Source: an uncultured Clostridia bacterium
GTDB lineage: Bacteria > Bacillota > Clostridia > UBA1381
Assembly (NCBI GenBank): GCA_947591315.1
Contig: CANQDD010000013.1
Coordinates: 19,240 to 83,239, forward strand
Length of the DNA stretch: 64,000 bases
Direction: 5' to 3'
Shown here one piece after another: positions 16,540 through 26,400 of the stretch. The position numbers and the translations under genes are program-made. The stretch's first letter is position 1. Each line of letters begins with the position of its first letter. A model generated the notes under the pieces. It was given only the letters and a program-made list of their open reading frames with translations, had not been told where the DNA came from and did no database searches.

Positions 16540-17172
16540 ATGACAAAAAAAGAGCGCGCGGAAAGAGCGCGTATTCTTCTCGAGGAGGCGTACCCGAACG
16601 TGAAATGCACGCTCGAATACGAAACGCCGCTCCAAATGCTTATCGCGACGCAGCTTTCAGCGCAGTGTACCGACGCGCGCGTAAACATTGTTACAAAGGA
16701 CTTGTTCAGGAAATACAAAACGGCGGAGGACTTCGCGAACGCCGATTACGACGAGCTTTGCGGCGACATTAAATCGTGCGGCTTTTACCGCAACAAGGCG
16801 CGCAATATTATAGAGTGCTGCCGCCGCATTTTGGCGGTGTACGGCGGCGAGGTGCCGGACACTATGGAGGATCTCACAAGCCTTGCCGGAACGGGCAGAA
16901 AGACCGCGAACCTTGTGCTCGGCGACATTTTCGGCAAGCCGGCGGTCGTTGTGGACACGCACTGCAAGCGTATAGCGAAGCGCATAGGTCTCACGTCGAA
17001 CGACGATCCGACAAAGGTCGAGTACGACCTTCAAAAGCTGATCCCCGGCGAATATCAGCTTGCGACATGTCACCGTTTTGTGGCGCACGGCAGAGCATGT
17101 TGCACCGCGCGCAGCCCCAAATGCGATATCTGCCCCGTCGGTGAGGTCTGCAAAAGTAAAGGAAAATGCTGA
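16540..17172 (+). CDS. nth: Endonuclease III
   Basis: DNA glycosylase/AP lyase that removes oxidised pyrimidines in base-excision repair. The 210 residues match the family. Landmarks are LIATQLSAQCTDARVN, the helix-hairpin-helix LTSLAGTGRKTANLVLG with the catalytic Lys, and the catalytic Asp in VVVDTHCKRIAKRIG. The C-terminal four-cysteine iron-sulphur loop reads C-x6-C-x2-C-x5-C (about residues 187-203). The start follows GGGGAGGCGGCAAAT, with its own promoter upstream. Confidence 0.96.
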   Translation: MTKKERAERARILLEEAYPNVKCTLEYETPLQMLIATQLSAQCTDARVNIVTKDLFRKYKTAEDFANADYDELCGDIKSCGFYRNKARNIIECCRRILAVYGGEVPDTMEDLTSLAGTGRKTANLVLGDIFGKPAVVVDTHCKRIAKRIGLTSNDDPTKVEYDLQKLIPGEYQLATCHRFVAHGRACCTARSPKCDICPVGEVCKSKGKC

Positions 17173-17284
17173 TTGTAATGCGCGTGAAACAAAAAAGTAA
17201 CAATAAAGTAAACGCCTTGATACCACACCGCAGGAATTATATGTTACAATACATATATCCAATTTTTAAGGAGGTAAAATAACA

Positions 17285-17776
17285 ATGGAAAATCTTACAT
17301 CTGATGAGTTTGGCGCAGTTGCTCTTTTTGCCATGATAGGAGTTACGGGGGTATTACTGATAGCTCTGGCATGGTATGTGGTTCAGGTAATCGCCAACTG
17401 GAAGATATTCAAGAAGATGGGCGAGCAGGGCTGGAAGTCGATAATTCCGTTCTATAACTCGTATATCCTCTACAAGAGAACATGGAAAACAATGTTCTTC
17501 TGGATTGCGCTTGTTATAGGAGTTATTGCCGGCGTGTTTGAGTCGCTGGCGCAAAACGCGGGAGTTGCCAATACGGCTGCGGTTTTTGCGGCGATTGAAC
17601 TGATATTTCTCATTGCGGCGCTCGTAATCGAAATCATTGAGGACAACAAGCTTTCAAAGTCGTTCGGACACGGCGCGGGCTTTACCGTGGGTCTTGTGTT
17701 CTTAAACCCGATATTTAAGCTTATTCTCGGTTTCGGTTCGTCGCAGTACATAGGCAACACGACGGAACAGCAGTAA
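17285..17776 (+). CDS. DUF5684-like membrane protein
   Basis: A 163-residue protein with about four membrane helices. The segment WKIFKKMGEQGWKSIIPFYNSYILYKRTW is the hallmark of the DUF5684 family, small membrane proteins sometimes found near signal peptidase domains. The function is unknown. It starts after AAGGAGGTAAAATAACA and is followed by an intrinsic terminator, so it forms a single-gene unit. A late helix pair (FTVGLVFLNPIFKLILGFG) closes the protein. Confidence 0.8.
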   Translation: MENLTSDEFGAVALFAMIGVTGVLLIALAWYVVQVIANWKIFKKMGEQGWKSIIPFYNSYILYKRTWKTMFFWIALVIGVIAGVFESLAQNAGVANTAAVFAAIELIFLIAALVIEIIEDNKLSKSFGHGAGFTVGLVFLNPIFKLILGFGSSQYIGNTTEQQ

Positions 17777-17789
17777 GAAACACAAAAAA

Positions 17790-17812
17790 GAGGGTATACA
17801 CCCTCTTTTTTT
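17790..17812 (+). terminator. Intrinsic terminator
   Basis: Perfect 6-bp stem GAGGGT / ACCCTC with four-base loop and a T7 run; an A-run on the left makes it potentially bidirectional. Confidence 0.85.
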
Positions 17813-17855
17813 GTACCCTTTTTGCAAAAGTTACAAAAACTTACTTAATTTAATA

Positions 17856-17884
17856 TTGAAAAATCAGGAATAATAAGGTATAAT
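17856..17884 (+). promoter_or_regulatory. Sigma-A promoter for the hprK cluster
   Basis: TTGAAA, 17-base spacer, TATAAT. The predicted transcript starts near 17891, which excludes an in-frame ATG at 17889 as the hprK start. Confidence 0.8.
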
Positions 17885-17948
17885 ATAAATGGAGATATAT
17901 GCGGACAGCAAAGCTGCCGTAAAAATGACACGAAAGGCGGAAGCGCAC

Positions 17949-18893
17949 ATGCCAAACGACGAGTACAAAATCCCTCTTATAAAAATCATAGAGGAGTTCG
18001 ACCTTGAGAAAATTTACGAGCCGGCGAATATCGAGGAAATATTTATATCACGTTCCGACATAACAAGACCCGGACTGCAGATAGCGGGATTTTTCGATTA
18101 TTTTGATTCAAACCGTATTCAGATAATGGGAAAGGTGGAGTTTACATATCTTGAAAACTTTGCGGTTGACGAGCGTTCGCAGAAGATAGAAAAGCTGTTC
18201 GCGCAGCACATTCCCGCGCTTATAATCGCGCGCGGAATGCAGATATTCCCTGAGATGATGGAGCTTGCGGAAAAGCACGGCGTACCGCTTTTGAGAACGG
18301 AGAGTGGCACGAGCGCGTTCATGAGCGCGCTTATCGAGTACCTTAACCGTCAGCTTGCGCCGAGACTTACGCGCCACGGCGTACTCGTCGAGGTTTACGG
18401 CGAGGGTATACTTATCATGGGCGAGAGCGGCGTCGGAAAAAGCGAGACGGCTATTGAGCTTGTAAAGCGCGGACACCGCCTTGTCGCGGACGACGCGGTT
18501 GAGGTAAAGCGCGTCAGCGACAACACGCTCATAGGCAGCGCACCCGAAATTATAAGGCATTTCGTCGAGCTTCGCGGAATAGGTATTATAGATGTAAAGG
18601 AAATATTCGGTATAGGCTCGGTAAAGGGCGAGGAAAACATCGACATGATTATCCACCTCGAGCCGTGGGAGGACGGCAAGCAGTACGACCGTCTCGGCAT
18701 GGTTGACGAGTTTACGAACATTATGGGCATAAACGTGCCGTCTCTTACGATACCCGTAAAGCTCGGACGTAACCTCGCGGTTATAGTCGAGGTCGCGGCG
18801 ATGAACAACAGGCAGAAGCGCATGGGCTACAACGCAGCGGTGGAGCTTAACAAGCGGCTCATGGAGCATATGGAGAGCCAGTTGAGTTTGTAA
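17949..18893 (+). CDS. hprK: HPr kinase/phosphorylase
   Basis: Bifunctional enzyme that phosphorylates or dephosphorylates Ser46 of HPr, the carbon-catabolite-repression switch of Firmicutes. The 314 residues have an N-terminal domain (DITRPGLQIAGFFDYF, matching the family SDLSRPG..IAG), a Walker A loop GESGVGKSETAIELVKRGH, the LVADDAVE stretch, and the C-terminal signature GSVKGEENIDMIIHLEPW. I chose the ATG before PNDEYKIP because AAAGGCGG lies 8 bases upstream. An ATG 24 bases earlier is possible. Confidence 0.95.
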   Translation: MPNDEYKIPLIKIIEEFDLEKIYEPANIEEIFISRSDITRPGLQIAGFFDYFDSNRIQIMGKVEFTYLENFAVDERSQKIEKLFAQHIPALIIARGMQIFPEMMELAEKHGVPLLRTESGTSAFMSALIEYLNRQLAPRLTRHGVLVEVYGEGILIMGESGVGKSETAIELVKRGHRLVADDAVEVKRVSDNTLIGSAPEIIRHFVELRGIGIIDVKEIFGIGSVKGEENIDMIIHLEPWEDGKQYDRLGMVDEFTNIMGINVPSLTIPVKLGRNLAVIVEVAAMNNRQKRMGYNAAVELNKRLMEHMESQLSL

Positions 18894-18902
18894 TCATACA
18901 TG

Positions 18903-19034
18903 ACCCGCCTCGCTTTTAGCGAGGGGGTCTAAACTTGCTTGCAAGTTTAGGGGGGTGTGCGGGAAAGCATATCAATTACACCCCCCCCAAAAAAAAAGCC
19001 GTAAACGGCTTTTGACCCCCTCGGAGAGGGGGTC
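18903..19034. repeat. Palindrome-rich segment with embedded terminator
   Basis: The gap after hprK holds GCCTCGCTTTTAGCGAGG, AAACTTGCTTGCAAGTTT, a CCCCCCCC/GGGGGG pair, and GACCCCCTCGGAGAGGGGGTC. It also holds a likely terminator, AAAAGCCGTAAACGGCTTTT. It differs from the larger three-copy repeat family and I saw no second copy in this window. Confidence 0.65.
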
Positions 19035-19077
19035 TTGCATGGGCTGCAACATCACAGTAAAAAGGAAACAAGAGACA

Positions 19078-19809
19078 ATGAGGATATTAGTAGACACACA
19101 CACGCACACGTTAAAGAGCGCGCACGCGTATTCGACAATTCAGGAAAACGCGCGCCGTGCCGCCGAGGTCGGCATGGAGGCGATTGCGGTAACCGATCAC
19201 GCGCCGTCGATACCCGACAGCCCGCACGTGTGGAATTTCGTTAATCTTAAAGCGATACCGCGCGACATGTATGGCGTAAAAATACTGTACGGTGCGGAGG
19301 TAAACATTCTCGACCTCGAAGGCAACATAGACCTTGACGAAGATATTTTAAGGAAGCTCGATGTTGTGAACGCGAGCATACACAAGGAGTGCTACAAGGA
19401 TTACGGCGCAAAGGACAACACAAGCGCGTACCTCGCAGCCGTGAACAATCCGCTCATAGACGTTATATGTCACAGCGGCTACGCGGATATACCGTACGAC
19501 TATGACCTTATCACCGACCTTGCGAAGAAAAATCACAAGCTTATGGAGATAAACAACCACTCCTTTTACGTGCGCAGGCCGAGCATAGAAAACTGCAAAA
19601 CGATCGCACGTCTTTGCAAGGAAAAGGGTGTCGGCATAGTCGTGTCGTCGGACGCGCATATATCGTTCGATATAGGCGAGTACGGGCCGTCACTGGAACT
19701 TTTGCGCGAGATCGACTTCCCCGAAAAGCTCGTGATAAACAGAGACTTAAAATCCTTTGAGGAATTTATGGAAAACAAGGGCAAGAAATTATATTCGTGG
19801 AGCTACTGA
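19078..19809 (+). CDS. PHP-domain phosphoesterase (YcdX-like)
   Basis: A 243-residue single PHP domain, a trinuclear-metal phosphoesterase fold. Metal ligands are visible in VDTHTHT at the N-terminus, VTDHAPSIPD near residue 40, GAEVNI, DVICHSGY, and VSSDAH near residue 200. This is the YcdX/putative phosphatase branch rather than histidinol phosphatase; the substrate is unknown. The ATG before RILVDTHTH was chosen; an in-frame extension would pass through the palindromic segment. It sits between hprK and murB and is probably in the same unit. Confidence 0.88.
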   Translation: MRILVDTHTHTLKSAHAYSTIQENARRAAEVGMEAIAVTDHAPSIPDSPHVWNFVNLKAIPRDMYGVKILYGAEVNILDLEGNIDLDEDILRKLDVVNASIHKECYKDYGAKDNTSAYLAAVNNPLIDVICHSGYADIPYDYDLITDLAKKNHKLMEINNHSFYVRRPSIENCKTIARLCKEKGVGIVVSSDAHISFDIGEYGPSLELLREIDFPEKLVINRDLKSFEEFMENKGKKLYSWSY

Positions 19810-19835
19810 CCGCGAAAATGTGTACGGAGGCTGAT

Positions 19836-20735
19836 ATGTTAGACAAGGTAAGACTTTCGTCCGCCGCGGACGATGTTCGTTACGACGAGCCTATGAGCGA
19901 GCATACGACGTTCCGCATAGGCGGAACGGCTGACGCGTTCGTGAGCGCGTCAAACGCTTTGGAAATAGGCAAGGTAATACATTTCTGCAAGGATACCGAT
20001 ACGCCGTACGTGATAGTCGGAAACGGCTCTAATCTGCTTGTCGGAGACGGCGGCATACGCGGCGTTGTCATACACATAGGCAAGGCTATGTCGAAGTGCC
20101 GCATAGACGGTACGGAGGTCACGGCGGACGCGGGTATACTGATGTCCGCGCTCGCGCATAATATTTTAGAGGCGCGTCTTACGGGCTTTGAGTTCGCGGC
20201 GGGTATACCGGGAACGCTCGGCGGCGGAATATTCATGAACGCCGGAGCTTACGGCGGCGAATTAAAGGATATAATAGAGACGGTGACGTTTATCGCTCCC
20301 GACGGACTTATAAAGACGGAAACGGCAGATAAGCTCGGCTTCGGGTACAGGACAAGCGTTTTCACCGAGGGCGGCTACACGATTCTGTCGTGTAAAATGC
20401 GCCTTGAAGAAGGGAATTACGACGAGATAAAGGAGCGTATGGCGGATTTAAGCCGCCGACGCGCGGAAAAACAGCCGCTCACGCAGCCGTCGGCAGGCAG
20501 CACATTTAAGCGCCCCGAGGGGTATTTCGCCGGCAAGCTGATACAGGACGCGGGACTTATGGGCTGCAAGATAGGCGGCGCAATGGTGAGCGACAAGCAC
20601 GCCGGTTTTGTTGTGAACGACGGAACGGCGACAGCCAAAGATGTTATGGCGCTGATTAAATATATTCAAAAGGCGGTAAACGATAAATTCGGCGTAATGC
20701 TTGAGCCGGAGGTAAGATTTATAGGAGAGGCGTAA
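19836..20735 (+). CDS. murB: UDP-N-acetylenolpyruvoylglucosamine reductase
   Basis: MurB reduces the enolpyruvyl group to make UDP-N-acetylmuramate for peptidoglycan. The 299 residues contain the FAD-binding HTTFRIGGTADAFV and VIVGNGSNLLVGDGGIRGVVI, the catalytic region GIPGTLGGGIFMNAGAYGGE, GYRTSVF (short type IIb-like pattern), and QPSAGSTFKRPEGYFAGKLI near the C-terminus. The ATG follows ACGGAGGCTGAT. An upstream frame extension would overlap the PHP gene and lacks a good site. RapZ follows with a two-base gap. Confidence 0.95.
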   Translation: MLDKVRLSSAADDVRYDEPMSEHTTFRIGGTADAFVSASNALEIGKVIHFCKDTDTPYVIVGNGSNLLVGDGGIRGVVIHIGKAMSKCRIDGTEVTADAGILMSALAHNILEARLTGFEFAAGIPGTLGGGIFMNAGAYGGELKDIIETVTFIAPDGLIKTETADKLGFGYRTSVFTEGGYTILSCKMRLEEGNYDEIKERMADLSRRRAEKQPLTQPSAGSTFKRPEGYFAGKLIQDAGLMGCKIGGAMVSDKHAGFVVNDGTATAKDVMALIKYIQKAVNDKFGVMLEPEVRFIGEA

Positions 20736-20736
20736 T

Positions 20737-21594
20737 ATGCAGTACACAATCGTAACCGGAATGTCGGGCAGCGGAAAAACAAAGGTAATACGTTATCTGG
20801 AGGACATGGGATACTTTTGTATCGACAACATGCCCCCCGTTCTCATACCCAAATTTTCCGAAATGCTCTCGGCGGTGAACGGTAATTTCAACAACGTCGC
20901 GCTCGTAATAGACATACGCGTCGGAAATATGATAAACGAGCTTTTAAAGCAAATAGACGAGCTTAAAAAGAAGGGCTACGACTGCACGCTTCTGTACCTT
21001 GACGCGAGCGATGAAACGCTTGTGAAGCGGTACAAGGAGACGCGCCGCTCGCACCCGCTGCAGGGCGAGGGCGGACTGCTCGAAGCGATACGCACCGAGC
21101 GTGGTATGCTGTCCGCGCTGTTTGACGATGCGGACTACGTAATTGACACGTCGGACTTGACGGCGGCGCAGCTTTTGTCGAAACTAAAGGAAATATACGC
21201 GCCCGCGTCAACGGGGCAGAGCCTTAAAATAAACGTCATGGCGTTCGGCTACAAGTACGGTATGCCGCTTGACGCAGACCTTGTTTTTGACGTGCGCTGC
21301 TTCCCGAACCCTTTTTACATTGACGAGCTTAAACGCCTTACGGGTAACGACAAAGCCGTTCAGGACTACGTTATGTCGTTCCCGACGGCTGTCGAATTTA
21401 TGAAAAAACTCGAGGATTTAATGTCGTTTATGATACCCCTCTACATCGAGGAGGGCAAAATATCGCTTACGATAGCCATCGGCTGCACGGGCGGCAAGCA
21501 CAGAAGCGTTACAATGACGAACAAACTGGCGGACTATTTGAAGTCGGAAAATTACGACGTAAACGTTTCATACAGGGATTTGGGCAAGGAGTAA
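20737..21594 (+). CDS. rapZ: RapZ/YvcJ nucleotide-binding protein
   Basis: A 285-residue P-loop protein. It has the Walker A loop GMSGSGKTKVIRYLEDMGYF at the N-terminus, CIDNMPPVLIPKF, a DASDETLVKRYKETRRSHPL stretch, SFGYKYG-like MAFGYKYGMPLDADLVFDVR, and the C-terminal CTGGKHRSVTMTNKLADYL. In enteric bacteria RapZ is an RNA-binding adaptor for a glucosamine-6-phosphate synthase sRNA. In Firmicutes YvcJ hydrolyses nucleotides and its target is less clear. The conserved rapZ-yvcK-whiA order holds here, with close spacing. Confidence 0.95.
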   Translation: MQYTIVTGMSGSGKTKVIRYLEDMGYFCIDNMPPVLIPKFSEMLSAVNGNFNNVALVIDIRVGNMINELLKQIDELKKKGYDCTLLYLDASDETLVKRYKETRRSHPLQGEGGLLEAIRTERGMLSALFDDADYVIDTSDLTAAQLLSKLKEIYAPASTGQSLKINVMAFGYKYGMPLDADLVFDVRCFPNPFYIDELKRLTGNDKAVQDYVMSFPTAVEFMKKLEDLMSFMIPLYIEEGKISLTIAIGCTGGKHRSVTMTNKLADYLKSENYDVNVSYRDLGKE

Positions 21595-21607
21595 GGAGCG
21601 GAGCGGA

Positions 21608-22570
21608 ATGTTATCTGATACGCGCGTTGCGGCGATCGGCGGCGGCACTGGGCTGTCGACGATGCTCAAGGGCTTAAAATTACATACTCACAACATAACG
21701 GCGGTCGTGACCGTCGCGGACGACGGCGGCTCGTCGGGAGTGCTTCGGAGCGACCTCGGCATGGCTGCGCCCGGCGATATAAGAAACTGCGTGAACGCCC
21801 TCGCGGAGGTCGATCCCGTAATGGGTGAGCTTCTGAACTTCCGCTTTAAGGACGGGAGCCTCAAAGGTCACAGTCTCGGTAATCTCTTTCTCGCCGCGCT
21901 TAACGAAACGTCGTCGAGCTTTGACGAGGCGGTAAAGAAATTCAGCCGTCTCGCGGGCGTTGTCGGAACGGTGTACCCCGTGACGAACGAGGCGGTGACG
22001 CTGAGCGCGCTTTTGAAGGACGGTACGGTCATAGAGGGCGAGAGTAACATTGGGCACCGCCGCGGCGGACAGTCCTCGCCGATAGACAGAGTGACGCTTA
22101 CGCCCGAACTCCCGAAACCGGTCGGTGGCGTGATACGAGCGATAGAGAAAGCCGATATAATAGTAATGGGGCCCGGCAGCCTTTACACAAGCATAATACC
22201 GAATTTGCTCGTGGACGGCGTCGTTGACGCGATAAAGGCGAGCAAAGCCGTTAAAATATACGTGTGCAACATAATGACGCAGGGCGGTGAAACGGAGGGC
22301 TACACCGCGTCGGAGCATTTGAAGGCGATTGAAAAGCACTCGTATGAGGGCATAGCGGACGCGGTTATAGTGAACAACGCGCCCGTGCCCGAAGGTCTTT
22401 TGGAGCTGTACGCCGAGGAACACGCGGCGGCGGTGACGGTGGACGAGGACGAGCTTGTGAATCGCGCGGCGCTTGTTCAGGGCAATATGCTGCTCGTAAA
22501 GGACGGCAAGGTGCGCCACAATTTCAGCCGCCTTGCGCGAACGATCATGAGGATAGGCTCGGAACTGTAA
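21608..22570 (+). CDS. yvcK: Gluconeogenesis factor YvcK
   Basis: A 320-residue protein of the YvcK/CofD-like family. IGGGTGLSTMLKGLK is the N-terminal nucleotide-sugar-binding loop, followed by TVADDGGSSGVLRSDLGMAAPGD, LGNLFLAALNE, PGSLYTSIIPNLLV and ICNIMTQGGETEGYT-like CNIMTQGGETEGYTASEH. YvcK is known to bind UDP-GlcNAc and to be needed for growth on gluconeogenic carbon and for normal cell shape. It is third in the rapZ-yvcK-whiA trio. Confidence 0.95.
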   Translation: MLSDTRVAAIGGGTGLSTMLKGLKLHTHNITAVVTVADDGGSSGVLRSDLGMAAPGDIRNCVNALAEVDPVMGELLNFRFKDGSLKGHSLGNLFLAALNETSSSFDEAVKKFSRLAGVVGTVYPVTNEAVTLSALLKDGTVIEGESNIGHRRGGQSSPIDRVTLTPELPKPVGGVIRAIEKADIIVMGPGSLYTSIIPNLLVDGVVDAIKASKAVKIYVCNIMTQGGETEGYTASEHLKAIEKHSYEGIADAVIVNNAPVPEGLLELYAEEHAAAVTVDEDELVNRAALVQGNMLLVKDGKVRHNFSRLARTIMRIGSEL

Positions 22571-22593
22571 AATATACCGAAAGGGATGTGGAT

Positions 22594-23451
22594 ATGTCTT
22601 TTTCATCGGACGTAAAGGAAAGGCTGTGCCGCGCGGAATTTGTATGCCCGAAGTGCCGCCTGTACGAAACGGCGGGCGCGCTCGCGTTCGGCGGAAGGAT
22701 AAGCGACACGGAAATCAAATTCACGACGGAGAGCGGCGCGGCAATGGAGCGCGTAAAAAGGGATATAGCGGACGAGTTCGGCATAAACGCGCGCGTTGAA
22801 TACGGCACGCGTTCGTACCGCATAGTAATAGACGATATTTACAGCGTTGAAAACATAAAAGGCGGTATATCGCCGGCGGGCGGTGTACCGTTTTCGTGTT
22901 GCAGGGCGGCGTACGCGCGCGGCGCGTTTCTCGGCGGCGGCTCGGTAACAGACCCGAATAAGAGCTACCATATAGAGTTCGACACGCGTGACAAAAACGG
23001 CGCGCTGCTCCTGCAAAGGCTTATAGCCGAGGACGGGTTTGACGTTAAAATAACGGAGCGTAAGGGCGTCTATGTGCTTTACATGAAGGGCGGCGAAAAA
23101 ATCGCGGACCTGTTGGGCTATATGGGCGCGGCAACGGGCGCGTTTGAGATGTACTCGGTGCAGATAGAGCGCGACATGCGCAACAGCGTCAACCGCCGCG
23201 TCAACTGTGAAACGGCGAATACCGATAAGTCGGCGCAGGCGTCGTCAAAGCACCTCACGGCAATCAAGAAGATACGCCGCGCGGGTAAGTGGGACAAGCT
23301 GCCCGACGTTTTGAAGGAAATAGGACGGCTGCGCGAGGAGTACCCGGAGGACAGTTTGAAGGAACTCGGAGAGAAAACAAACCCGCCGATTGGAAAGTCG
23401 GGGGTAAATCATAGATTAAATCGGATTTTGGATTTCGCGGAGAATTTGTAG
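22594..23451 (+). CDS. whiA: DNA-binding protein WhiA
   Basis: A 285-residue WhiA protein: an N-terminal degenerate LAGLIDADG-homing-endonuclease fold (starts SFSSDVKERLCRAE, then RAAYARGAFLGGGSVTDPNKSYHIEF) and a C-terminal helix-turn-helix (LKELGEKTNPPIGKSGVNHRLNRILDFAE). In Firmicutes it influences cell division and chromosome segregation. In actinobacteria it controls sporulation. The ATG before SFSSD fits the family start; a GTG two codons earlier is possible. It ends 16 bases before dnaE. Confidence 0.95.
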   Translation: MSFSSDVKERLCRAEFVCPKCRLYETAGALAFGGRISDTEIKFTTESGAAMERVKRDIADEFGINARVEYGTRSYRIVIDDIYSVENIKGGISPAGGVPFSCCRAAYARGAFLGGGSVTDPNKSYHIEFDTRDKNGALLLQRLIAEDGFDVKITERKGVYVLYMKGGEKIADLLGYMGAATGAFEMYSVQIERDMRNSVNRRVNCETANTDKSAQASSKHLTAIKKIRRAGKWDKLPDVLKEIGRLREEYPEDSLKELGEKTNPPIGKSGVNHRLNRILDFAENL

Positions 23452-23467
23452 GGAAGGAGGGAACACC

Positions 23468-26400
23468 ATGCAATTCTGTCATTTACACACGCACACCGAA
23501 TACAGTCTGCTTGACGGCGAGGCAAGCATAAAAAAGCTTATCGCGCGCGTCAAGGAGCTTGGCATGACCTCCTGCGCGATAACCGACCACGGCTCGATGT
23601 ACGGCGTAGTCGACTTTTACCGCGAGGCGAAGGCGCAGGGTATACACCCCGTGATAGGCTGCGAGGTGTACGTCGCGCCGAGAAAGCACACCGACAAGGT
23701 GTACGACATTGACAACAAAAACAGCCACCTCATACTTTTAGCGGAGAACCAAACGGGCTACCAAAACCTCATAAAGCTTGTGTCAACGGCGTATATAGAC
23801 GGCTTTTACTACAAGCCGAGAATTGACTTCGAGCTCCTTACGGCGCACCACGAGGGGCTTATAGCGCTCAGCGCGTGCGTCGCGGGCGAGGTGCCGAAGG
23901 CTCTTTTACGCGGCGACTACGACGGCGCGAAGGAAACCGCGCTGCGCTACCGTGACGTAATGGGCGAGGGCAACTATTTCCTCGAAATACAGGATCACGG
24001 TCTCGCGGAAGAAAAGCGTATAATCCCCGACATGATGAGGCTGTCGAAGGAAACGGGTATCGGTCTTGTTGCGACAAACGATATACACTATCTCACAAAA
24101 GACGACGCGAAGTACCAGGACATTCTGATGTGTATACAAATGGAAAAGAAGGTTCAGGATCCCGACCGCATGAAGTTTGAAACGGAGGAATTTTATATAA
24201 AGTCGCCGGAGCAGATGGCGGAGCTTTTCGATTACGCGCCGGAGGCGATAGAAAACACACAGAAAATCGCCGACAGGTGTCACGTTGAATTTGACTTTAA
24301 CACGCGCCACCTTCCCGCGTACGACGTGCCGGACGGCAAGGACGCCTACGCGTATCTTCGCGAGCTTTGCGAGACGGGACTTGAAAAACGCTACAGCCCC
24401 GTCACGGACGAGCTTAAAGACCGTCTTAACTACGAGCTCGGCGTTATAAGCAGCATGGGTTTTGTGGACTACTTCCTCATAGTGTGGGATTTTATAAATT
24501 TCGCGAAAAACAACGGCGTAATGGTAGGACCCGGACGCGGAAGCGCGGTCGGCAGCCTCGTGTCGTACTGCCTCGGCATAACGAACGTCGATCCGATAAG
24601 ATATTCGCTTATTTTCGAGCGTTTCTTAAACCCCGAACGCGTGAGTATGCCGGATATAGATATAGATTTCGCGCCTGACGGACGGCAGAAAATCATAGAG
24701 TACGTCGTGCAGAAGTACGGCGAAGGACAGGTCGCGCAGATAGTGACGTTCGGCACGATGAAGGCGAAGCTCGCGATACGCGACGTCGGACGAGCGCTCG
24801 ACATTCCGTACGCCGAGGTTGACAAGGTGGCGAAGCTCGTGCCGTTCGACCTTAAAATGACGATACGCAAGGCGCTCGACATATCAACGGAGCTTAACGC
24901 GCTCTACGAGAACGACCCGAAAATAAAAGAGCTGCTCGACTCGTCAATGGCTCTCGAAGGACTGCCGCGCCACGCGTCAACACACGCGGCCGGCGTGGTT
25001 ATAACGAGCGAGCCGCTTGTGAATTACGTGCCGCTCCAGCTTAACGCCGATAATTTTATGCAGACGCAGTTCCCGAAGGACACGGTTGAAAGCCTCGGAC
25101 TTTTAAAAATGGACTTTCTGGGACTTCGCAATCTGACGGTAATAGAGAACGCCGTAAAAATCATAAAGAAAACGCGCGGCGTGGACATTGATATAGAGAA
25201 TATCGACTTCAACATAAAAGAGGTGTACGACCTCATATCGTCGGGCAACACCGACGGCGTGTTCCAGCTTGAAAGCGCGGGTATGCAGTCGTTCATGCAG
25301 GAAATGCGTCCGACGTGCTTCGAGGACGTCACTGCGGGTATATCGCTGTACCGCCCGGGCCCCATGGAGCAGATACCGCGCTATATGCACAACAGAGCAC
25401 ACCCCGAAAAAATCACGTACAAGCATCCGCTGCTTGAGGGCATATTAGACAGCACCTACGGCTGTATGATTTACCAGGAGCAGATAATTCAGATAGTGCG
25501 CACGCTCGCGGGTTACTCGCTCGGCAGAGCGGACATAATGCGGCGCGCTATAAGCAAGAAAAAAGGGGAACAGATGGAGATAGAGCGTAAAAACTTCATC
25601 TACGGCAGCGACGACGGCGAAATACCCGGCTGTATTAAAAACGGCATAGACGAGGCGACCGCGACGGCTATATTCGGCGAGATGAGCGATTTCGCGAATT
25701 ACGGCTTCAATAAGTCCCACGCCGCAGCTTACGCAGTCGTGGCGTACCAGACGGCGTATCTCAAAAGGTTCTACCCCGTAGAGTTTATGGCGGCGCTTAT
25801 TTCGAGCATAGACGACACCGACAAAATAAACCACTATATACAAAACTGCGCCGACATGGGCATAGACCGTCTGCCGCCCGACGTGAACAAGTCCGAGGAC
25901 ACGTTTACGGTCGAGAACGGCTCGATACGGTTCGGACTGTCGGCGGTGAAGAACGTCGGACGCGCGATGATTATAAGCCTCGTGAATGAGCGTAAGCGCG
26001 GCGGCGAGTTCAAGAGCTTTTCGGATTTTATAGAGCGTATGGCGGGCGGCGAGATGAACAAGCGCGCGCTCGAAGGGCTCATATATTGCGGAGCGTTCGA
26101 TTCAATGGGTATTAAACGGTCGCAGCTTCTTGCCGTATACGAAAGCGCGCTCGAAGGCACGGCAAAGGCGGCGCGCGACAACATAGCCGGTCAGGTGTCG
26201 CTGTTCGACGACATCGACGACGCGGACGCGGAAATGGAGTTCCCCGACATAGAGGAGCTTGACAAAAAGACGCTCCTTAAACTCGAAAAGCAGTCAACCG
26301 GCATGTATTTTTCGGGTCACCCGATGGAGGAATACGCCGACAGGATAAAGAAGCTTACGCGCTACAACATAGGCGACGTTTTAGCGAGCGTGCACCGTGA

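Noticed and set aside
17889..17948. Longer start for hprK at 17889
   Set aside because: The ATG there overlaps the predicted transcription start of a strong promoter, and the family N-terminus aligns with the start at 17949.
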